DNA of 44,216 nt from Selenomonas sp. FOBRC6 (GCF_000286455.1 NZ_ALKG01000040.1:1-44216); one strand, 5' to 3'; shown: positions 1 through 8,221, counted from the stretch's first letter. Numbers and translations: made by a program. The notes: a model not told the origin generated them from the letters alone.

Positions 1-53
1 GTGCTTCCTTAACTCCACAGGTTTATTGCAATGACTTCATTCCTCCGATTGGA

Positions 54-59
54 TATAAT
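54..59 (+). promoter_or_regulatory. Possible -10 box upstream of the Ser/Asp-rich gene
   Basis: A TATAAT hexamer lies 46 bases before the first start codon. No convincing -35 box sits 17 bases upstream (ATGACT is the nearest), so this is a tentative promoter for the two-gene unit that follows. Confidence 0.4.
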
Positions 60-104
60 ACATCCTGTCAACAAGAGAAGTTAGGAATCAAGGAGGAAAA
101 AAGT

Positions 105-488
105 ATGAGTATCTTTTCGGCAATCATGGGTATGTTCCGCTCGTCGGAGGCAGAGGCACAGCAGGCATGGATGGAGGATGAGCAGCAGAGGCAGATGTTC
201 GAGATGATGCGGCAGTCGGACGAAGTGGGTCAGTGGACGACAGAGGAGGCGCAGCGGGTAACTGATGAGGCAATGTGGGAATCGGAGGAGAGCATGCGGA
301 TGATGATGGATGATTTGAACAGCGCGATGGATGATGCGCATTGGGAGGCGGATGATATGATGAGTTCCTCGGATGACAGTGATTGGAGCAGTGACAGCAG
401 TTGGGATAGTAGTGATAGTTGGGGGAGCGACGACAGTTGGAGCAGCAGCGATGACAGCTCATGGGGAGGAGGCTCCGACTTTTTCTAA
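105..488 (+). CDS. Ser/Asp/Trp-rich low-complexity small protein
   Basis: This 127-residue protein has no family I recognise. The start is supported by AAGGAGG about 8 bases upstream. Residues 1-15 are mildly hydrophobic. The middle (about 16-85) is rich in Glu, Gln and Met and probably helical. The tail from about residue 86 is almost entirely Ser, Asp, Trp and Gly, with repeated DSW-like units, and ends in GGGSDFF. It is strongly acidic and has no Cys and no clear signal peptide. It ends 30-39 bases before the CARF-HEPN gene and probably shares its transcript. The tail could be disordered or bind cations. Function is unknown, and a role tied to the downstream ribonuclease rests only on adjacency. 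Confidence 0.75.
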   Translation: MSIFSAIMGMFRSSEAEAQQAWMEDEQQRQMFEMMRQSDEVGQWTTEEAQRVTDEAMWESEESMRMMMDDLNSAMDDAHWEADDMMSSSDDSDWSSDSSWDSSDSWGSDDSWSSSDDSSWGGGSDFF

Positions 489-527
489 GGAAATCTCTCA
501 GAGCGCTGTGAAGAAAGGATGATCCTC

Positions 528-2327
528 TTGGACAAAAAGACCTACAACATCATGATTGCATTTGTGAGCAGCTTGCCCAAAATCCCGGAGACGGTGGAGT
601 ATTGCGGTGCGGACGTCGGCACCGCTTTTTGTGGTATACAGACCAATGAGGCAGGCATCTATCAGCTGCAGCACAGTCTCCGCGAGGCGGGAGGACTGGA
701 TCGGATCATCCTCGTCACAAGCAAAGACGTTACAAAGCTTCATTCAGCAGAGCCATGGAAAAGGATTTTTGAGAAATACGGACGCAGCTCCATGTCCGCC
801 ATCAGTTTCCTAAAGGAGCAGGTCAAGGCAAAACATCCGGAGCTTGCAGAGCGATTCGAGGAAAGTGCCTTCGATGAGGACGCCGGCATGGAGGGGGCAA
901 TGCGCTACATCGCCGCCCTCGGCGACGTCATCCAGCGTGAACAGGAGGCGGCAGAGGCAGCAGGTCTGCACGACATTGTCCTGCACGCCGACATGACGGG
1001 TGGATTTCGCCATACCTCGATGATGATGCTCGCCATCATGCAGCTCTCGAAATACATGGGCATTCGCATTGGTCACGTCCTCTATGCGGGAAAAGATCGG
1101 AATGCACCAAAGGGAAGCATCGTGTTTGCCGACGATATCCATCGCATGTTCGACATGATCGCGGGCATGGACGAGTTTCAAAAATACGGCAGCGTACAGG
1201 CATTGGACGAATACTTTGGTGATACCAGAGCGTACAGCGAGCCATTCCGCAGCCTCCTCGGCGCAATGCGCAGCTTCTCCGACGCCATACGCATCTGCCG
1301 CACGAGCATCATCGAGAAGGAACTGGAAAGCCTCGGCGAGCACATCCGCGTATTCCGCAATCAGAGCGGCGGCCCCATACAGGAGGAGCTCTTTCGGCGG
1401 ATCATCCGCGTACTCGAGCGGGAATACGGCACCGTCCTCGGCAGCGGGACGCGTGAGGAGCGCCGCCTGAACATCATCGAATGGTGCCTGCGCAAGAAAT
1501 TCCTTCAACAGGCAATGACCCTCTGCACCGAATGGATTCCGCAGATCATCGTGGATAAGAGAATCTGCTATACAGAGGATATTTTTGCCATACGTGACTG
1601 TAAGAAAGCAGCGAAGAAAGGCCTCCGCAGTTGGCAGCAGGAATTCATTATTTCGTATGACCCTGAAAGGAAAAGAAAGGAAAAGGAGAAAGTCCCATAT
1701 GGCGATGCGTTGGATATGTTTCGCTATATCTTGAAGTACAATCGAAAAGATCTCCTTGTGGAACTGCCCGATGATCTGCAGAGGATTCTGCACAGCTTCC
1801 TCCAAGACCACAGCAGAAACCTTAGCATATACACCAACAAGGACATATTACTGGAGCCGATCAGTACCAATAACGCCGCCCTGAGACGAGCCATCGATCA
1901 GCTCAAGAAAAATGCAAAACAACAAAACCAAACAAAAGGGTTGCTCTATCCGACGATCCCCAACCGCGTCGGGCAGCTTTCCGAGAAACGCGTGACCGAG
2001 ATCTTCGGGCTCTCCGCTGCAGATATCGCCCACCCGACAAAAACGCCCGCACCGCAGCTCACGGACGAGGAGCAGCGCGCGCAGAAGTGGGCGAAGCGCG
2101 AAGCAATTTATCGTAGGATGTTCTCCGACTCAGATCGTATAATGCGCAGCGACCTGCCGCTCGACGCGGCACTTGACTATCTGCGCAGCTACTTCGACAT
2201 CCGCGAGGAGCGCAACCAGTCGAACCACGCTGTCGTCACTGCCGATCAGGAGAGCAGCAAGCTCGAAGAGGACATTACAGCATACATTGAAAAACTGCAC
2301 GCCTATCAACGCGCAGTCACCCCCTGA
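528..2327 (+). CDS. CARF-HEPN ribonuclease, Csm6/Csx1-like (DxTHG-type)
   Basis: Likely a cyclic-oligoadenylate-activated RNase. With numbering from the alternative ATG at 519, residues about 10-215 have a Rossmann-like pattern and carry DMTGGFR at 158-164. This resembles the DxTHGFR signature of TM1812/Csx-type CARF proteins. The C-terminus carries RNQSNH (Arg565, His570), matching the R-N-x-x-x-H catalytic motif of HEPN RNases such as Csm6. The roughly 600-residue length also fits Csm6-like proteins. I prefer the TTG at 528, because the Shine-Dalgarno AAAGG abuts the ATG at 519 but sits 9 bases from the TTG. Such proteins normally accompany type III CRISPR loci; no array, Cas10 or other cas gene is visible here. 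Family placement rests on two motifs and overall layout; the middle region is unassigned. Confidence 0.75.
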   Translation: MDKKTYNIMIAFVSSLPKIPETVEYCGADVGTAFCGIQTNEAGIYQLQHSLREAGGLDRIILVTSKDVTKLHSAEPWKRIFEKYGRSSMSAISFLKEQVKAKHPELAERFEESAFDEDAGMEGAMRYIAALGDVIQREQEAAEAAGLHDIVLHADMTGGFRHTSMMMLAIMQLSKYMGIRIGHVLYAGKDRNAPKGSIVFADDIHRMFDMIAGMDEFQKYGSVQALDEYFGDTRAYSEPFRSLLGAMRSFSDAIRICRTSIIEKELESLGEHIRVFRNQSGGPIQEELFRRIIRVLEREYGTVLGSGTREERRLNIIEWCLRKKFLQQAMTLCTEWIPQIIVDKRICYTEDIFAIRDCKKAAKKGLRSWQQEFIISYDPERKRKEKEKVPYGDALDMFRYILKYNRKDLLVELPDDLQRILHSFLQDHSRNLSIYTNKDILLEPISTNNAALRRAIDQLKKNAKQQNQTKGLLYPTIPNRVGQLSEKRVTEIFGLSAADIAHPTKTPAPQLTDEEQRAQKWAKREAIYRRMFSDSDRIMRSDLPLDAALDYLRSYFDIREERNQSNHAVVTADQESSKLEEDITAYIEKLHAYQRAVTP

Positions 2328-2341
2328 GCCATGTATACGAA

Positions 2342-2387
2342 AGAGGCTGTTGTACGAAGTCATTTTGACTTGTGCAACAGCCTCTTC
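2342..2387. terminator. Long bidirectional hairpin terminator
   Basis: A 12-bp perfect outer stem (AAGAGGCTGTTG with its complement) and an inner AAGTCA/TGACTT stem enclose a short T loop. It lies between the convergent CARF-HEPN and thiW genes and probably ends transcription from one or both sides. T runs on either side are short. Confidence 0.65.
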
Positions 2388-2470
2388 TATTCACCGCTTC
2401 AGATCTTTACAACCACGTGACTCATCCACGCAGGATGAAACAGCCGAGCAGATCAGGAAAAACACCGACT

Positions 2471-2959
2471 TCAATCTCGCCGAATCTTCGGCAGCAAGAA
2501 CCGCAGGAGGACATACGCGAGGATGCTGCCCGCGCCCGTAGAGAGAAGGAAGGGGACGATATAGACGGTGTAGCTTGCAGGAGTCAGCCCCATAAGGAAT
2601 GCGGCGACGGGGTACGCCGCGAGTGCGCCGAGGATGCCCGTGCCGAGTGCCTCGGCGATGCAGGTGATGCCGAGGCGTTTCGTATAGTGGTAGGCAAGCC
2701 CGCACGCGAGCGCACCGATCATGCTGCCGGGAAATGCCATGAGGCTGCCGAGCCCCGAGATGTTGCGCAGGAGACTCGCGGCAAACGCGACGCCGACCGC
2801 CCACACGGGGCCGAGGAAGACGGCGGCGAGGATGTTGACGAGGTGCTGCACGGGGGCGCAGCGGCTGCCGAGTACGGGGATGCTGAACAGTCCGCCGAGC
2901 ACGGCGACGGCGACGAGGATGCCGGCAAGGGTGAGTTTGCGGGTACGTGTGTCTAGCAT
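2471..2959 (-). CDS. thiW: Energy-coupling factor transporter S component ThiW
   Basis: A 162-residue membrane protein with about five hydrophobic segments, matching the ThiW family of ECF-transporter substrate-binding subunits, predicted to take up a thiazole precursor of thiamine. The start ATG overlaps the end of thiD by 7 bases, so translation is probably coupled. It is the last gene of the riboswitch-controlled operon and sits with thiM and thiD, which phosphorylate salvaged precursors. The shared ECF energising subunits are not in this window and would have to be supplied from elsewhere. Confidence 0.9.
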   Translation of the reverse strand: MLDTRTRKLTLAGILVAVAVLGGLFSIPVLGSRCAPVQHLVNILAAVFLGPVWAVGVAFAASLLRNISGLGSLMAFPGSMIGALACGLAYHYTKRLGITCIAEALGTGILGALAAYPVAAFLMGLTPASYTVYIVPFLLSTGAGSILAYVLLRFLLPKIRRD

Positions 2960-3759
2960 ATAAACTCGCTCCTCAAATCAAATCCATGTGCCAAGGGGCC
3001 GCTGCCCGCACCGAGGTCAAGCCCTGCAGCGAGTGCGCCCGAGATGTATGCCTTGGCGCGTTCGACTGCGATGTCAAGTGTCATGCCGCGTGCGAGGTTC
3101 GCGGCGATCGCACTGGAGAGTGTGCAGCCCGTGCCGTGCGTGTTCGTGGTCGCAATGCGCCGCCCCGCGAACCAGCGTGCGCCTGCCCCATCGACGAGGA
3201 GATCATTCGCGTCGTCGACGCAGTGTCCGCCCTTCATGAGCACCGCCGTGTGTGCATGCTCATAGATGCGTGCCGCTGCTGCGGTCATGCTCTTTCGATC
3301 AGTGATTGCCATATCCGCGAGCACCTCCGCTTCGGGGATGTTCGGCGTGATGATGTTCGCACGCGGCAGCAGCAGGGTCGCAAGAGCGTCCGTCGCATCG
3401 TCGCTGATAAGACGTGCGCCGCTGGTCGCGACCATGACGGGGTCGACGACGACGTTCTGCGCATGGTATTCGTCCAGCTTCTCGGCAATTACGCGGATGA
3501 GCGCGGCATCCGCGACCATGCCGATCTTCACGGCATCGGGCGGGATGTCGGTAAAGACGGCATCGAGTTGCGCCGCGAGGAATGCGGGCGGGACGGCGAG
3601 GATGTCGGTGACGCCCGTGGTGTTCTGCGCGGTCAGTGCGGTGATGGCAGTCATGCCGTAGACACCGTGCGCGGTCATGGTCTTCAAATCCGCCTGAATG
3701 CCGGCGCCGCCGCTCGAGTCGCTGCCCGCAATCGTGAGTGCCGTATACATTTTCATCAT
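2953..3759 (-). CDS. thiD: Hydroxymethylpyrimidine kinase / phosphomethylpyrimidine kinase ThiD
   Basis: Cytosolic ribokinase-fold enzyme that phosphorylates HMP and HMP-phosphate to HMP-pyrophosphate for thiamine synthesis. It shows the N-terminal ALTIAGSDSSGGAGIQAD signature, the GMTAITALTAQNT segment and the C-terminal HGTGCTLSSAIAA motif with the catalytic Cys. At about 268 residues it has normal family length. GGAGG lies only 4 bases from the first ATG (3759) and 7 from the second (3756), so the second may be the true start. The gene begins 9 bases after thiM ends and overlaps thiW. Confidence 0.96.
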   Translation of the reverse strand: MMKMYTALTIAGSDSSGGAGIQADLKTMTAHGVYGMTAITALTAQNTTGVTDILAVPPAFLAAQLDAVFTDIPPDAVKIGMVADAALIRVIAEKLDEYHAQNVVVDPVMVATSGARLISDDATDALATLLLPRANIITPNIPEAEVLADMAITDRKSMTAAAARIYEHAHTAVLMKGGHCVDDANDLLVDGAGARWFAGRRIATTNTHGTGCTLSSAIAANLARGMTLDIAVERAKAYISGALAAGLDLGAGSGPLAHGFDLRSEFIC

Positions 3760-3768
3760 GTTCCCTCC

Positions 3769-4590
3769 TTAGAGCTTCGTGATTCTGCTGTGTCCCGAGA
3801 GGTCTTCGTCCGTCATACAGTAAATGCTGTCGATGATCCGCGTGCGATACGAGGCGTTGCCTTCATGCTCCCCCATACGCGCCCATGCAAGTTCTCCTGC
3901 GACGCCCATGAGGGCAACCGTCTCCGTGACGGCTGCGAGAGGATCAGAGGGCGCAGCGGCGAGCGACGCCGCAAGGAGCGCGGAAAGCTGACATCCCGTG
4001 CCCGTGACCCGCCCCATCTCCGCGCGTCCATTGCGCACAGCATAACAGGAGCTACCGTCCGTCACAAGGTCGACTGCGCCCGTGACGGCAATGATCGCGC
4101 CCGTGCGTGCGGCAAAGGCGCGCAGGAAGTCCGCCGAGGCCGCCAGATTCTCCTCGGTGACAGCATCTGCCGCACTGGCATCGACGCCCGAGGTCGTGCC
4201 CGTACCGACGGCAAGGGTGCGTATCTCAGAGATATTGCCGCGCACGAGGGTCGGCTGCACCTCATCGAGGAGACGGAGTGCGGTCTCGGTGCGGAGCTTG
4301 CTCGCGCCCGCACCCACAGGATCAAGGACGACAGGATGCCCGAGGTCACGCGCGCGCTTTCCTGCGAGGAGCATGCTCGGGATGGTGCGCGCGTTCAGCG
4401 TGCCGATGTTGAGGCAGAGTCCCGCGGCGATAGCCGTGATCTCCTCCGCCTCCTCCGGGTCGTCCGCCATGACGGGGCGGGCGCCGATGGCGAGCAGGAC
4501 ATTCGCGACATCGTTGACCGTGACGTAGTTTGTAATGCAGTGGATCAGGGGTACGGCGCAGCGCACCTTTTCGAGGATGGAGGTGTTCAT
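3769..4590 (-). CDS. thiM: Hydroxyethylthiazole kinase ThiM
   Basis: Phosphorylates the thiazole alcohol (THZ) so it can be joined to HMP-PP, a thiamine salvage step. The 273-residue protein has the family start with PLIHCITNYVTVNDVANVLLA, the DPVGAGAS segment and the GTGCQLSALLAA motif containing the catalytic Cys. The start ATG shares one base with the cytX stop (TAATG arrangement), implying translational coupling. Together with thiD and the two transporters it makes this a salvage operon: no thiC, thiG or thiE is present here. Confidence 0.96.
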   Translation of the reverse strand: MNTSILEKVRCAVPLIHCITNYVTVNDVANVLLAIGARPVMADDPEEAEEITAIAAGLCLNIGTLNARTIPSMLLAGKRARDLGHPVVLDPVGAGASKLRTETALRLLDEVQPTLVRGNISEIRTLAVGTGTTSGVDASAADAVTEENLAASADFLRAFAARTGAIIAVTGAVDLVTDGSSCYAVRNGRAEMGRVTGTGCQLSALLAASLAAAPSDPLAAVTETVALMGVAGELAWARMGEHEGNASYRTRIIDSIYCMTDEDLSGHSRITKL

Positions 4591-5762
4591 TACGCTTTCC
4601 TTTCAAATATACGATGCGCGAGAAGTGCAAGTACAAGCGTGATCGCCATGGTCGGCAGGGTGCTCCCGACGGGCGTGTCGAGGGTCATGAGATACCGATA
4701 GCAGAGGAAGCCGACGAACCAGACGGTGAGGTTGACCGCATGGACGGAGCGATCCGCCGCATCCTCGCGCAGGATGAAGTAGCTCGCAATCTGGACGGCG
4801 ATCATCGGTGCAAAGACCGAGCCGATGATGTAGAGGAAGCCCGTGATGTCGTCCATCGGATAGAGGGATGCCGCGACCGCGCCGAAGACGGTGACACCAA
4901 TGCCGACCGCGCGCCCCGAGGTGCCGCGCACAATGCTCTCGCTCGATACCCCCGCCGAGTATGCATCGAGGTAGGTGGTCGTAACCGTTGAGAGAATGAC
5001 GACGCCAAGCCCCGCCGCGCCGAGCCCCGCGTGGAGCATGATCTGCGCGATGTCCGACTCGCCCGTGAGGATTGCCGCGCCCATGCCGATGAAATACATC
5101 CACGTGCTGATGAGTCCGTAGACAACGGCGCTGACGGCGGCAGCTGCGGCGGGCTTCTCCGCCTCGCGCGTATAGTCCGAGATGAGCGGCAACCACGAAA
5201 GGGGCATTGCAATCGACAGCTCAAGCGCCATCGCAAAGCTCATTGCCTCGCCCGCAGGAGTTTCCGCCGCCGCGCCCGAGCCGCCCACGATGACGGAGCA
5301 GAGGAGCACGGTGAGGAGAAAGAGCGCTGTCATCGCGACGGCGTTCACACGCTCGATGCGCAGGATGCCAATCCGAATCCAGACGATGATGAGCGCGCCG
5401 ATCACGAGACACCAGATCCAATGCGATACCGCCATAACACTGCCCGCCGCAAGTGCACCGTCATAGATCATGATACTCGTCCAGCCAATGAGCTGCAGGA
5501 CGTTCAGCGCAGCAAAGAGGAGTCCCCCCCGCGCGCCGAACGCCATCTTGACCGTCTCCATCGCACTGCGCCGCGTCCGCGCACCGATCAGCCCCGCGAG
5601 GAAGAGCAGCGCGCAGCCGATCACGTGACCGACAACGATTGCAATGCCGCCGTCGCGAAAGCCAAGTGGCGCAAAAAACGTGCCCGTCAAAATCTCCGCG
5701 AGCGAGACGCCCGCACCAAACCATATCAGCGCGTTCGCGCCGAGTCCTGTCCTCTTTTCCAT
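4590..5762 (-). CDS. cytX: Hydroxymethylpyrimidine transporter CytX (NCS1 family)
   Basis: A 390-residue membrane permease of the nucleobase:cation symporter-1 family with about twelve hydrophobic segments. It belongs to the CytX subgroup that occurs in TPP-riboswitch operons and is thought to import HMP. The early WFGAGVSLAEILTGTFFAPLG segment is typical. I start at the ATG at 5762, which has GGAGG 7 bases upstream; an in-frame extension to 5804 would run into the riboswitch expression platform. It is the first gene of the operon, directly below the riboswitch. Confidence 0.92.
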   Translation of the reverse strand: MEKRTGLGANALIWFGAGVSLAEILTGTFFAPLGFRDGGIAIVVGHVIGCALLFLAGLIGARTRRSAMETVKMAFGARGGLLFAALNVLQLIGWTSIMIYDGALAAGSVMAVSHWIWCLVIGALIIVWIRIGILRIERVNAVAMTALFLLTVLLCSVIVGGSGAAAETPAGEAMSFAMALELSIAMPLSWLPLISDYTREAEKPAAAAAVSAVVYGLISTWMYFIGMGAAILTGESDIAQIMLHAGLGAAGLGVVILSTVTTTYLDAYSAGVSSESIVRGTSGRAVGIGVTVFGAVAASLYPMDDITGFLYIIGSVFAPMIAVQIASYFILREDAADRSVHAVNLTVWFVGFLCYRYLMTLDTPVGSTLPTMAITLVLALLAHRIFERKA

Positions 5763-5780
5763 GATAAACCTCCTCACTAT

Positions 5781-5811
5781 AAAACGCGGCCATGCCAGTG
5801 ACATAGCCGCG
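5781..5811 (-). terminator. Riboswitch expression-platform terminator
   Basis: On the minus strand a 10-bp stem (CGCGGCTATG paired with CATGGCCGCG, one G-T wobble) is followed by TTTTATAG. It lies between the TPP aptamer and the cytX ribosome binding site, so ligand-induced termination is the likely control mode. Confidence 0.75.
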
Positions 5812-5823
5812 CTGTGTGCGTGT

Positions 5824-5904
5824 TTTCCCTACGTTGGCATTATCCAAATCAGGTATGGGTCGGGGCGCATTGCCCCCTCTCAGCCGCCGCATGGCAGCTC
5901 CCCT
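5824..5904 (-). promoter_or_regulatory. TPP riboswitch (THI element)
   Basis: Read on the minus strand, the conserved THI-box pieces appear in order: GGGGAGCTGCC, CTGAGAGGG, GACCC, ATACCTGATTTGGATAATG and CCAACGTAGGGAA. It precedes cytX-thiM-thiD-thiW and should lower their expression when thiamine pyrophosphate is plentiful. The aptamer begins only about 12 bases after the upstream PRC-barrel stop codon. Confidence 0.96.
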
Positions 5905-5915
5905 ATTCGATTCTC

Positions 5916-6887
5916 TTACTGTGCGCTCATCGAGAGCTCGATGAACTTGTTGCCGAGCTTCGCCTTCTGCAGGACTTCCTCGGTGATGTCCGCGCCCGCC
6001 TCGACGATGACAACGCCGTTGTCCATCTTGATCGTGCGCGTCGCCTTCTTGCCGAGCAGGAAGCGGCGGTGACGATCCTCGTTCACGCGATCCGCGCTCT
6101 TGTCCTCAGCGGGCTCTGCCGCTGCCGGCTCCTCGGCAGGTGCTGCGGGCTCCTCCGCAGGAACCTCAACGGGTGCCTCCTCCACAACAGGCAGCTCGGG
6201 CTCAGTCGGAGGCTCTTCTGCAGATACGGGCTCCTCGACCGGAGCCTCGACAGCGGGAGCTTCCACCGGTTCCTCGGCGGGAACCTCAGCAACAGGAGCC
6301 GCAGACTCCTCCACCGTGGGTGCAGCAACTTCAGCCACCGGCTCAGCCGCAGCCTCTTCGACCACGGGCGCTGTCACAGCGGGTGCCGCCGGTGCAGCCG
6401 CTGCATCAGATTTTTTTCCGGCATCGCCCTCCGGGGAGATAACCGTAACTTCCTTACCAAAGATCGAGACCTGATCCGCCGTCACCTCGGAGGTCGAGCC
6501 CTCGGGCGTTGTGATCTCGCATTTCTCAATATTGCCGTCGTCACCGATGAAGATCTCGGTGATCGTGCCCTGAATGACACCCGTGCGCGTGATCGCCTTC
6601 GTGCCGATGACGCGGATGTTGTCGTCGAGCAGGGTCTCGAAATCGCCCGCCGCATCGAGCGTCAGGATGTTCTCGCTGTTGTTGATCGTGACGGCATCCT
6701 CGCCGACCGCAATGACATTATCGTAGGGAATGAGCTTGACTCCGCGATACCAGTCCTCGTCCTCAATTGTAATTGCCGCTACAACGCGGTTCGGTGCATC
6801 GATGAGAAGGGTCTTGCTCATGCCGAGCTCGCGCCCCTCGGTGATGCTGATGACAGGAAGTCCCAGAATGTCAACGCTTTTCTTCAT
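5916..6887 (-). CDS. PRC-barrel domain protein with Pro/Ala/Glu-rich linker
   Basis: A 323-residue cytosolic protein. Residues about 1-150 contain two PRC-barrel-like segments (VDILGLPVISITEGRELG and a second beta-rich repeat). Residues about 155-265 are a low-complexity Pro-Ala-Glu-Val linker. A compact basic/acidic C-terminal domain follows from about 270 (FLLGKKATRTIKMDNG, GADITEEVLQKAKLG). PRC barrels often act in RNA processing or bind membrane or photosynthetic complexes, but the specific role is unknown. The Shine-Dalgarno GGAGGAA fits the chosen start. It lies 28 bases below the TPR gene and probably shares its transcript. Confidence 0.8.
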   Translation of the reverse strand: MKKSVDILGLPVISITEGRELGMSKTLLIDAPNRVVAAITIEDEDWYRGVKLIPYDNVIAVGEDAVTINNSENILTLDAAGDFETLLDDNIRVIGTKAITRTGVIQGTITEIFIGDDGNIEKCEITTPEGSTSEVTADQVSIFGKEVTVISPEGDAGKKSDAAAAPAAPAVTAPVVEEAAAEPVAEVAAPTVEESAAPVAEVPAEEPVEAPAVEAPVEEPVSAEEPPTEPELPVVEEAPVEVPAEEPAAPAEEPAAAEPAEDKSADRVNEDRHRRFLLGKKATRTIKMDNGVVIVEAGADITEEVLQKAKLGNKFIELSMSAQ

Positions 6888-6915
6888 GTGTATTCCTCCA
6901 TTTTACTATAAAATG

Positions 6916-7659
6916 TCAGGTGTTCGGCTCATCTGCGCGCCGATCCGCCTCCACAATGATCTCCTTTGGAACATCGCCAAAGGGGAGCGAGGGCGTTCCC
7001 TGCGCCGCGAGCATATGAGAAACGACGGTCAGGGCTCTGCGGGAGCGCTCAAACTCCTGCGCCATGACGGCGTTCTGTGCAATGATGGGAAGCGCGAGCG
7101 CCTCGTCAAAGAGGCGGAGCGCCGCATCGTAGTCCCCGAGGCGCTTGTAAAGCGTCGAGAGTTCGATGATGAGATACGGCATATAGGAGTCATCCGGATA
7201 GCGCGCAAGCGCTCTGCGATACGCCGCAATGGCACGCAGCGGCTCGCTCTCCGCCGCCTCGTATGCAATATCCAGCAGTGCATCCAGACTCTCCGCTGTC
7301 AGCTCCGGCAGCTGTGGCAGCTGCGGCTCAGGAAGCGTCTCCGTGGGAAGCTCGCACTCCTGCGTCTCGGCGTAGACCGCCGGTGCAAGCGCGGGCACAC
7401 AGTCCACCGTCGGCGCCTCCGCCTCCGGCTCTGCCGCGGGCTCCTCCTGCATTTCGACCGTCTGCGCACGCCGGCGGTCACGCGCTGTGAGAAATCGGTT
7501 GTAGAGCGTTACAATAAGTCCCGCCCCCGCAATCAGCGCGCCCATCTGCATATAGTAGACCTCGGTCAGCGGCGGGCGCAGAGCGATCAGCCCCGCAACG
7601 ACGCCGATGCTTATCAGGACGGCAAAAATGAGAGCGGAAAGGCGAATCTGCTGCTGCAA
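6916..7659 (-). CDS. Membrane-anchored TPR protein
   Basis: A 247-residue protein with two N-terminal transmembrane helices (about residues 8-28 and 38-55). An acidic Pro/Glu linker (about 68-125) follows, then TPR-like helical repeats (about 125-215) with patterns such as AIAAYRRALARYPDD and GDYDAALRLFDEALALP. The start is a TTG with GGGGG 8 bases upstream. It probably serves as an envelope scaffold. Its partner is likely the PRC-barrel protein 28 bases downstream, which has a similar Pro-Ala-Glu-rich linker. No specific function can be assigned. Confidence 0.75.
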   Translation of the reverse strand: MQQQIRLSALIFAVLISIGVVAGLIALRPPLTEVYYMQMGALIAGAGLIVTLYNRFLTARDRRRAQTVEMQEEPAAEPEAEAPTVDCVPALAPAVYAETQECELPTETLPEPQLPQLPELTAESLDALLDIAYEAAESEPLRAIAAYRRALARYPDDSYMPYLIIELSTLYKRLGDYDAALRLFDEALALPIIAQNAVMAQEFERSRRALTVVSHMLAAQGTPSLPFGDVPKEIIVEADRRADEPNT

Positions 7660-7842
7660 TGTCGTCGCCCCCTTTTCACACGACCAACTCCCGATACAGC
7701 GGGCATACTGATAGGCATTCTAAGACGTTTTCGACAAAAACGCGAAAATTCCTTCTTTGGATACCGTAAATATTAAAAAATTTCGCCGCTCTTTTTCCAA
7801 AACTTTTTTCTTTCGGCTCTTTTTTCATTTCTTGTTTTATAG

Positions 7843-7848
7843 TATAAT
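7843..7848 (+). promoter_or_regulatory. -10 box for ptsH
   Basis: TATAAT lies about 90 bases before ptsH in an AT-rich stretch between divergent genes. The -35 region is only T-rich (TTTTTC at 17-bp spacing). The rest of the 280-base gap holds nothing else I can name. Confidence 0.5.
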
Positions 7849-7939
7849 GACCGTGACATTCATTCGCGTGCGCAGAGCAAGACGCGCGCGTGAGGGGAAT
7901 AAATATAGGCTGATTCACTAACGGATGGGAGAGGTTCAC

Positions 7940-8206
7940 ATGACGCAGGAAACAGTGATGATCGAGAACAAGACGGGCATTCATGCACGTCCCGCATCGG
8001 TGTTCGTTCAGACGGCAACGAAGTTCAAGTCCAAGATCCAGATCGAGGCGAAGGGCAAGAAGGTTGACGCCAAGAGCATTCTCATGCTGATGAGCATGGG
8101 TCTTGTCAAGGGCACGGAGCTCACCATCATCGCCGAGGGCGAGGACGAGGCAGCAGCCGTGAAGGAGCTCACAGATCTCGTCAAGTCGAAGTTCGGCGAA
8201 GAGTAA
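7940..8206 (+). CDS. ptsH: Phosphocarrier protein HPr
   Basis: General PTS phosphocarrier: receives phosphate from enzyme I on His15 and passes it to EIIA proteins. From the ATG at 7940 (GGGAGAGG 6 bases upstream), TGIHARPAS places the histidine exactly at position 15. KVDAKSILML places serine exactly at 46, the site used by HPr kinase in Firmicutes for carbon catabolite control. The protein is 88 residues, normal for HPr. An upstream in-frame start at 7925 would break this numbering. It is followed by a terminator-like hairpin and then ptsI. Confidence 0.97.
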   Translation: MTQETVMIENKTGIHARPASVFVQTATKFKSKIQIEAKGKKVDAKSILMLMSMGLVKGTELTIIAEGEDEAAAVKELTDLVKSKFGEE

Positions 8207-8221
8207 TCGGATAACTACGGG

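Noticed and set aside
105-488. Repetitive GATGACAG/AGCAGC-like stretches that could suggest a CRISPR or tandem DNA repeat.
   Set aside because: The repetition follows codons for Ser, Asp and Trp within one frame; there are no regular repeat-spacer units.
2947-4701. A long open frame on the plus strand across the thiamine genes.
   Set aside because: It is the antisense shadow of thiD and thiM, whose products are clearly recognisable; its product is Arg/Cys/Ala-biased with no motifs.
6100-6440. A repeat-like block in the PRC-barrel gene.
   Set aside because: It is the Pro-Ala-Glu linker coded with GC-rich codons, without a fixed repeat period.
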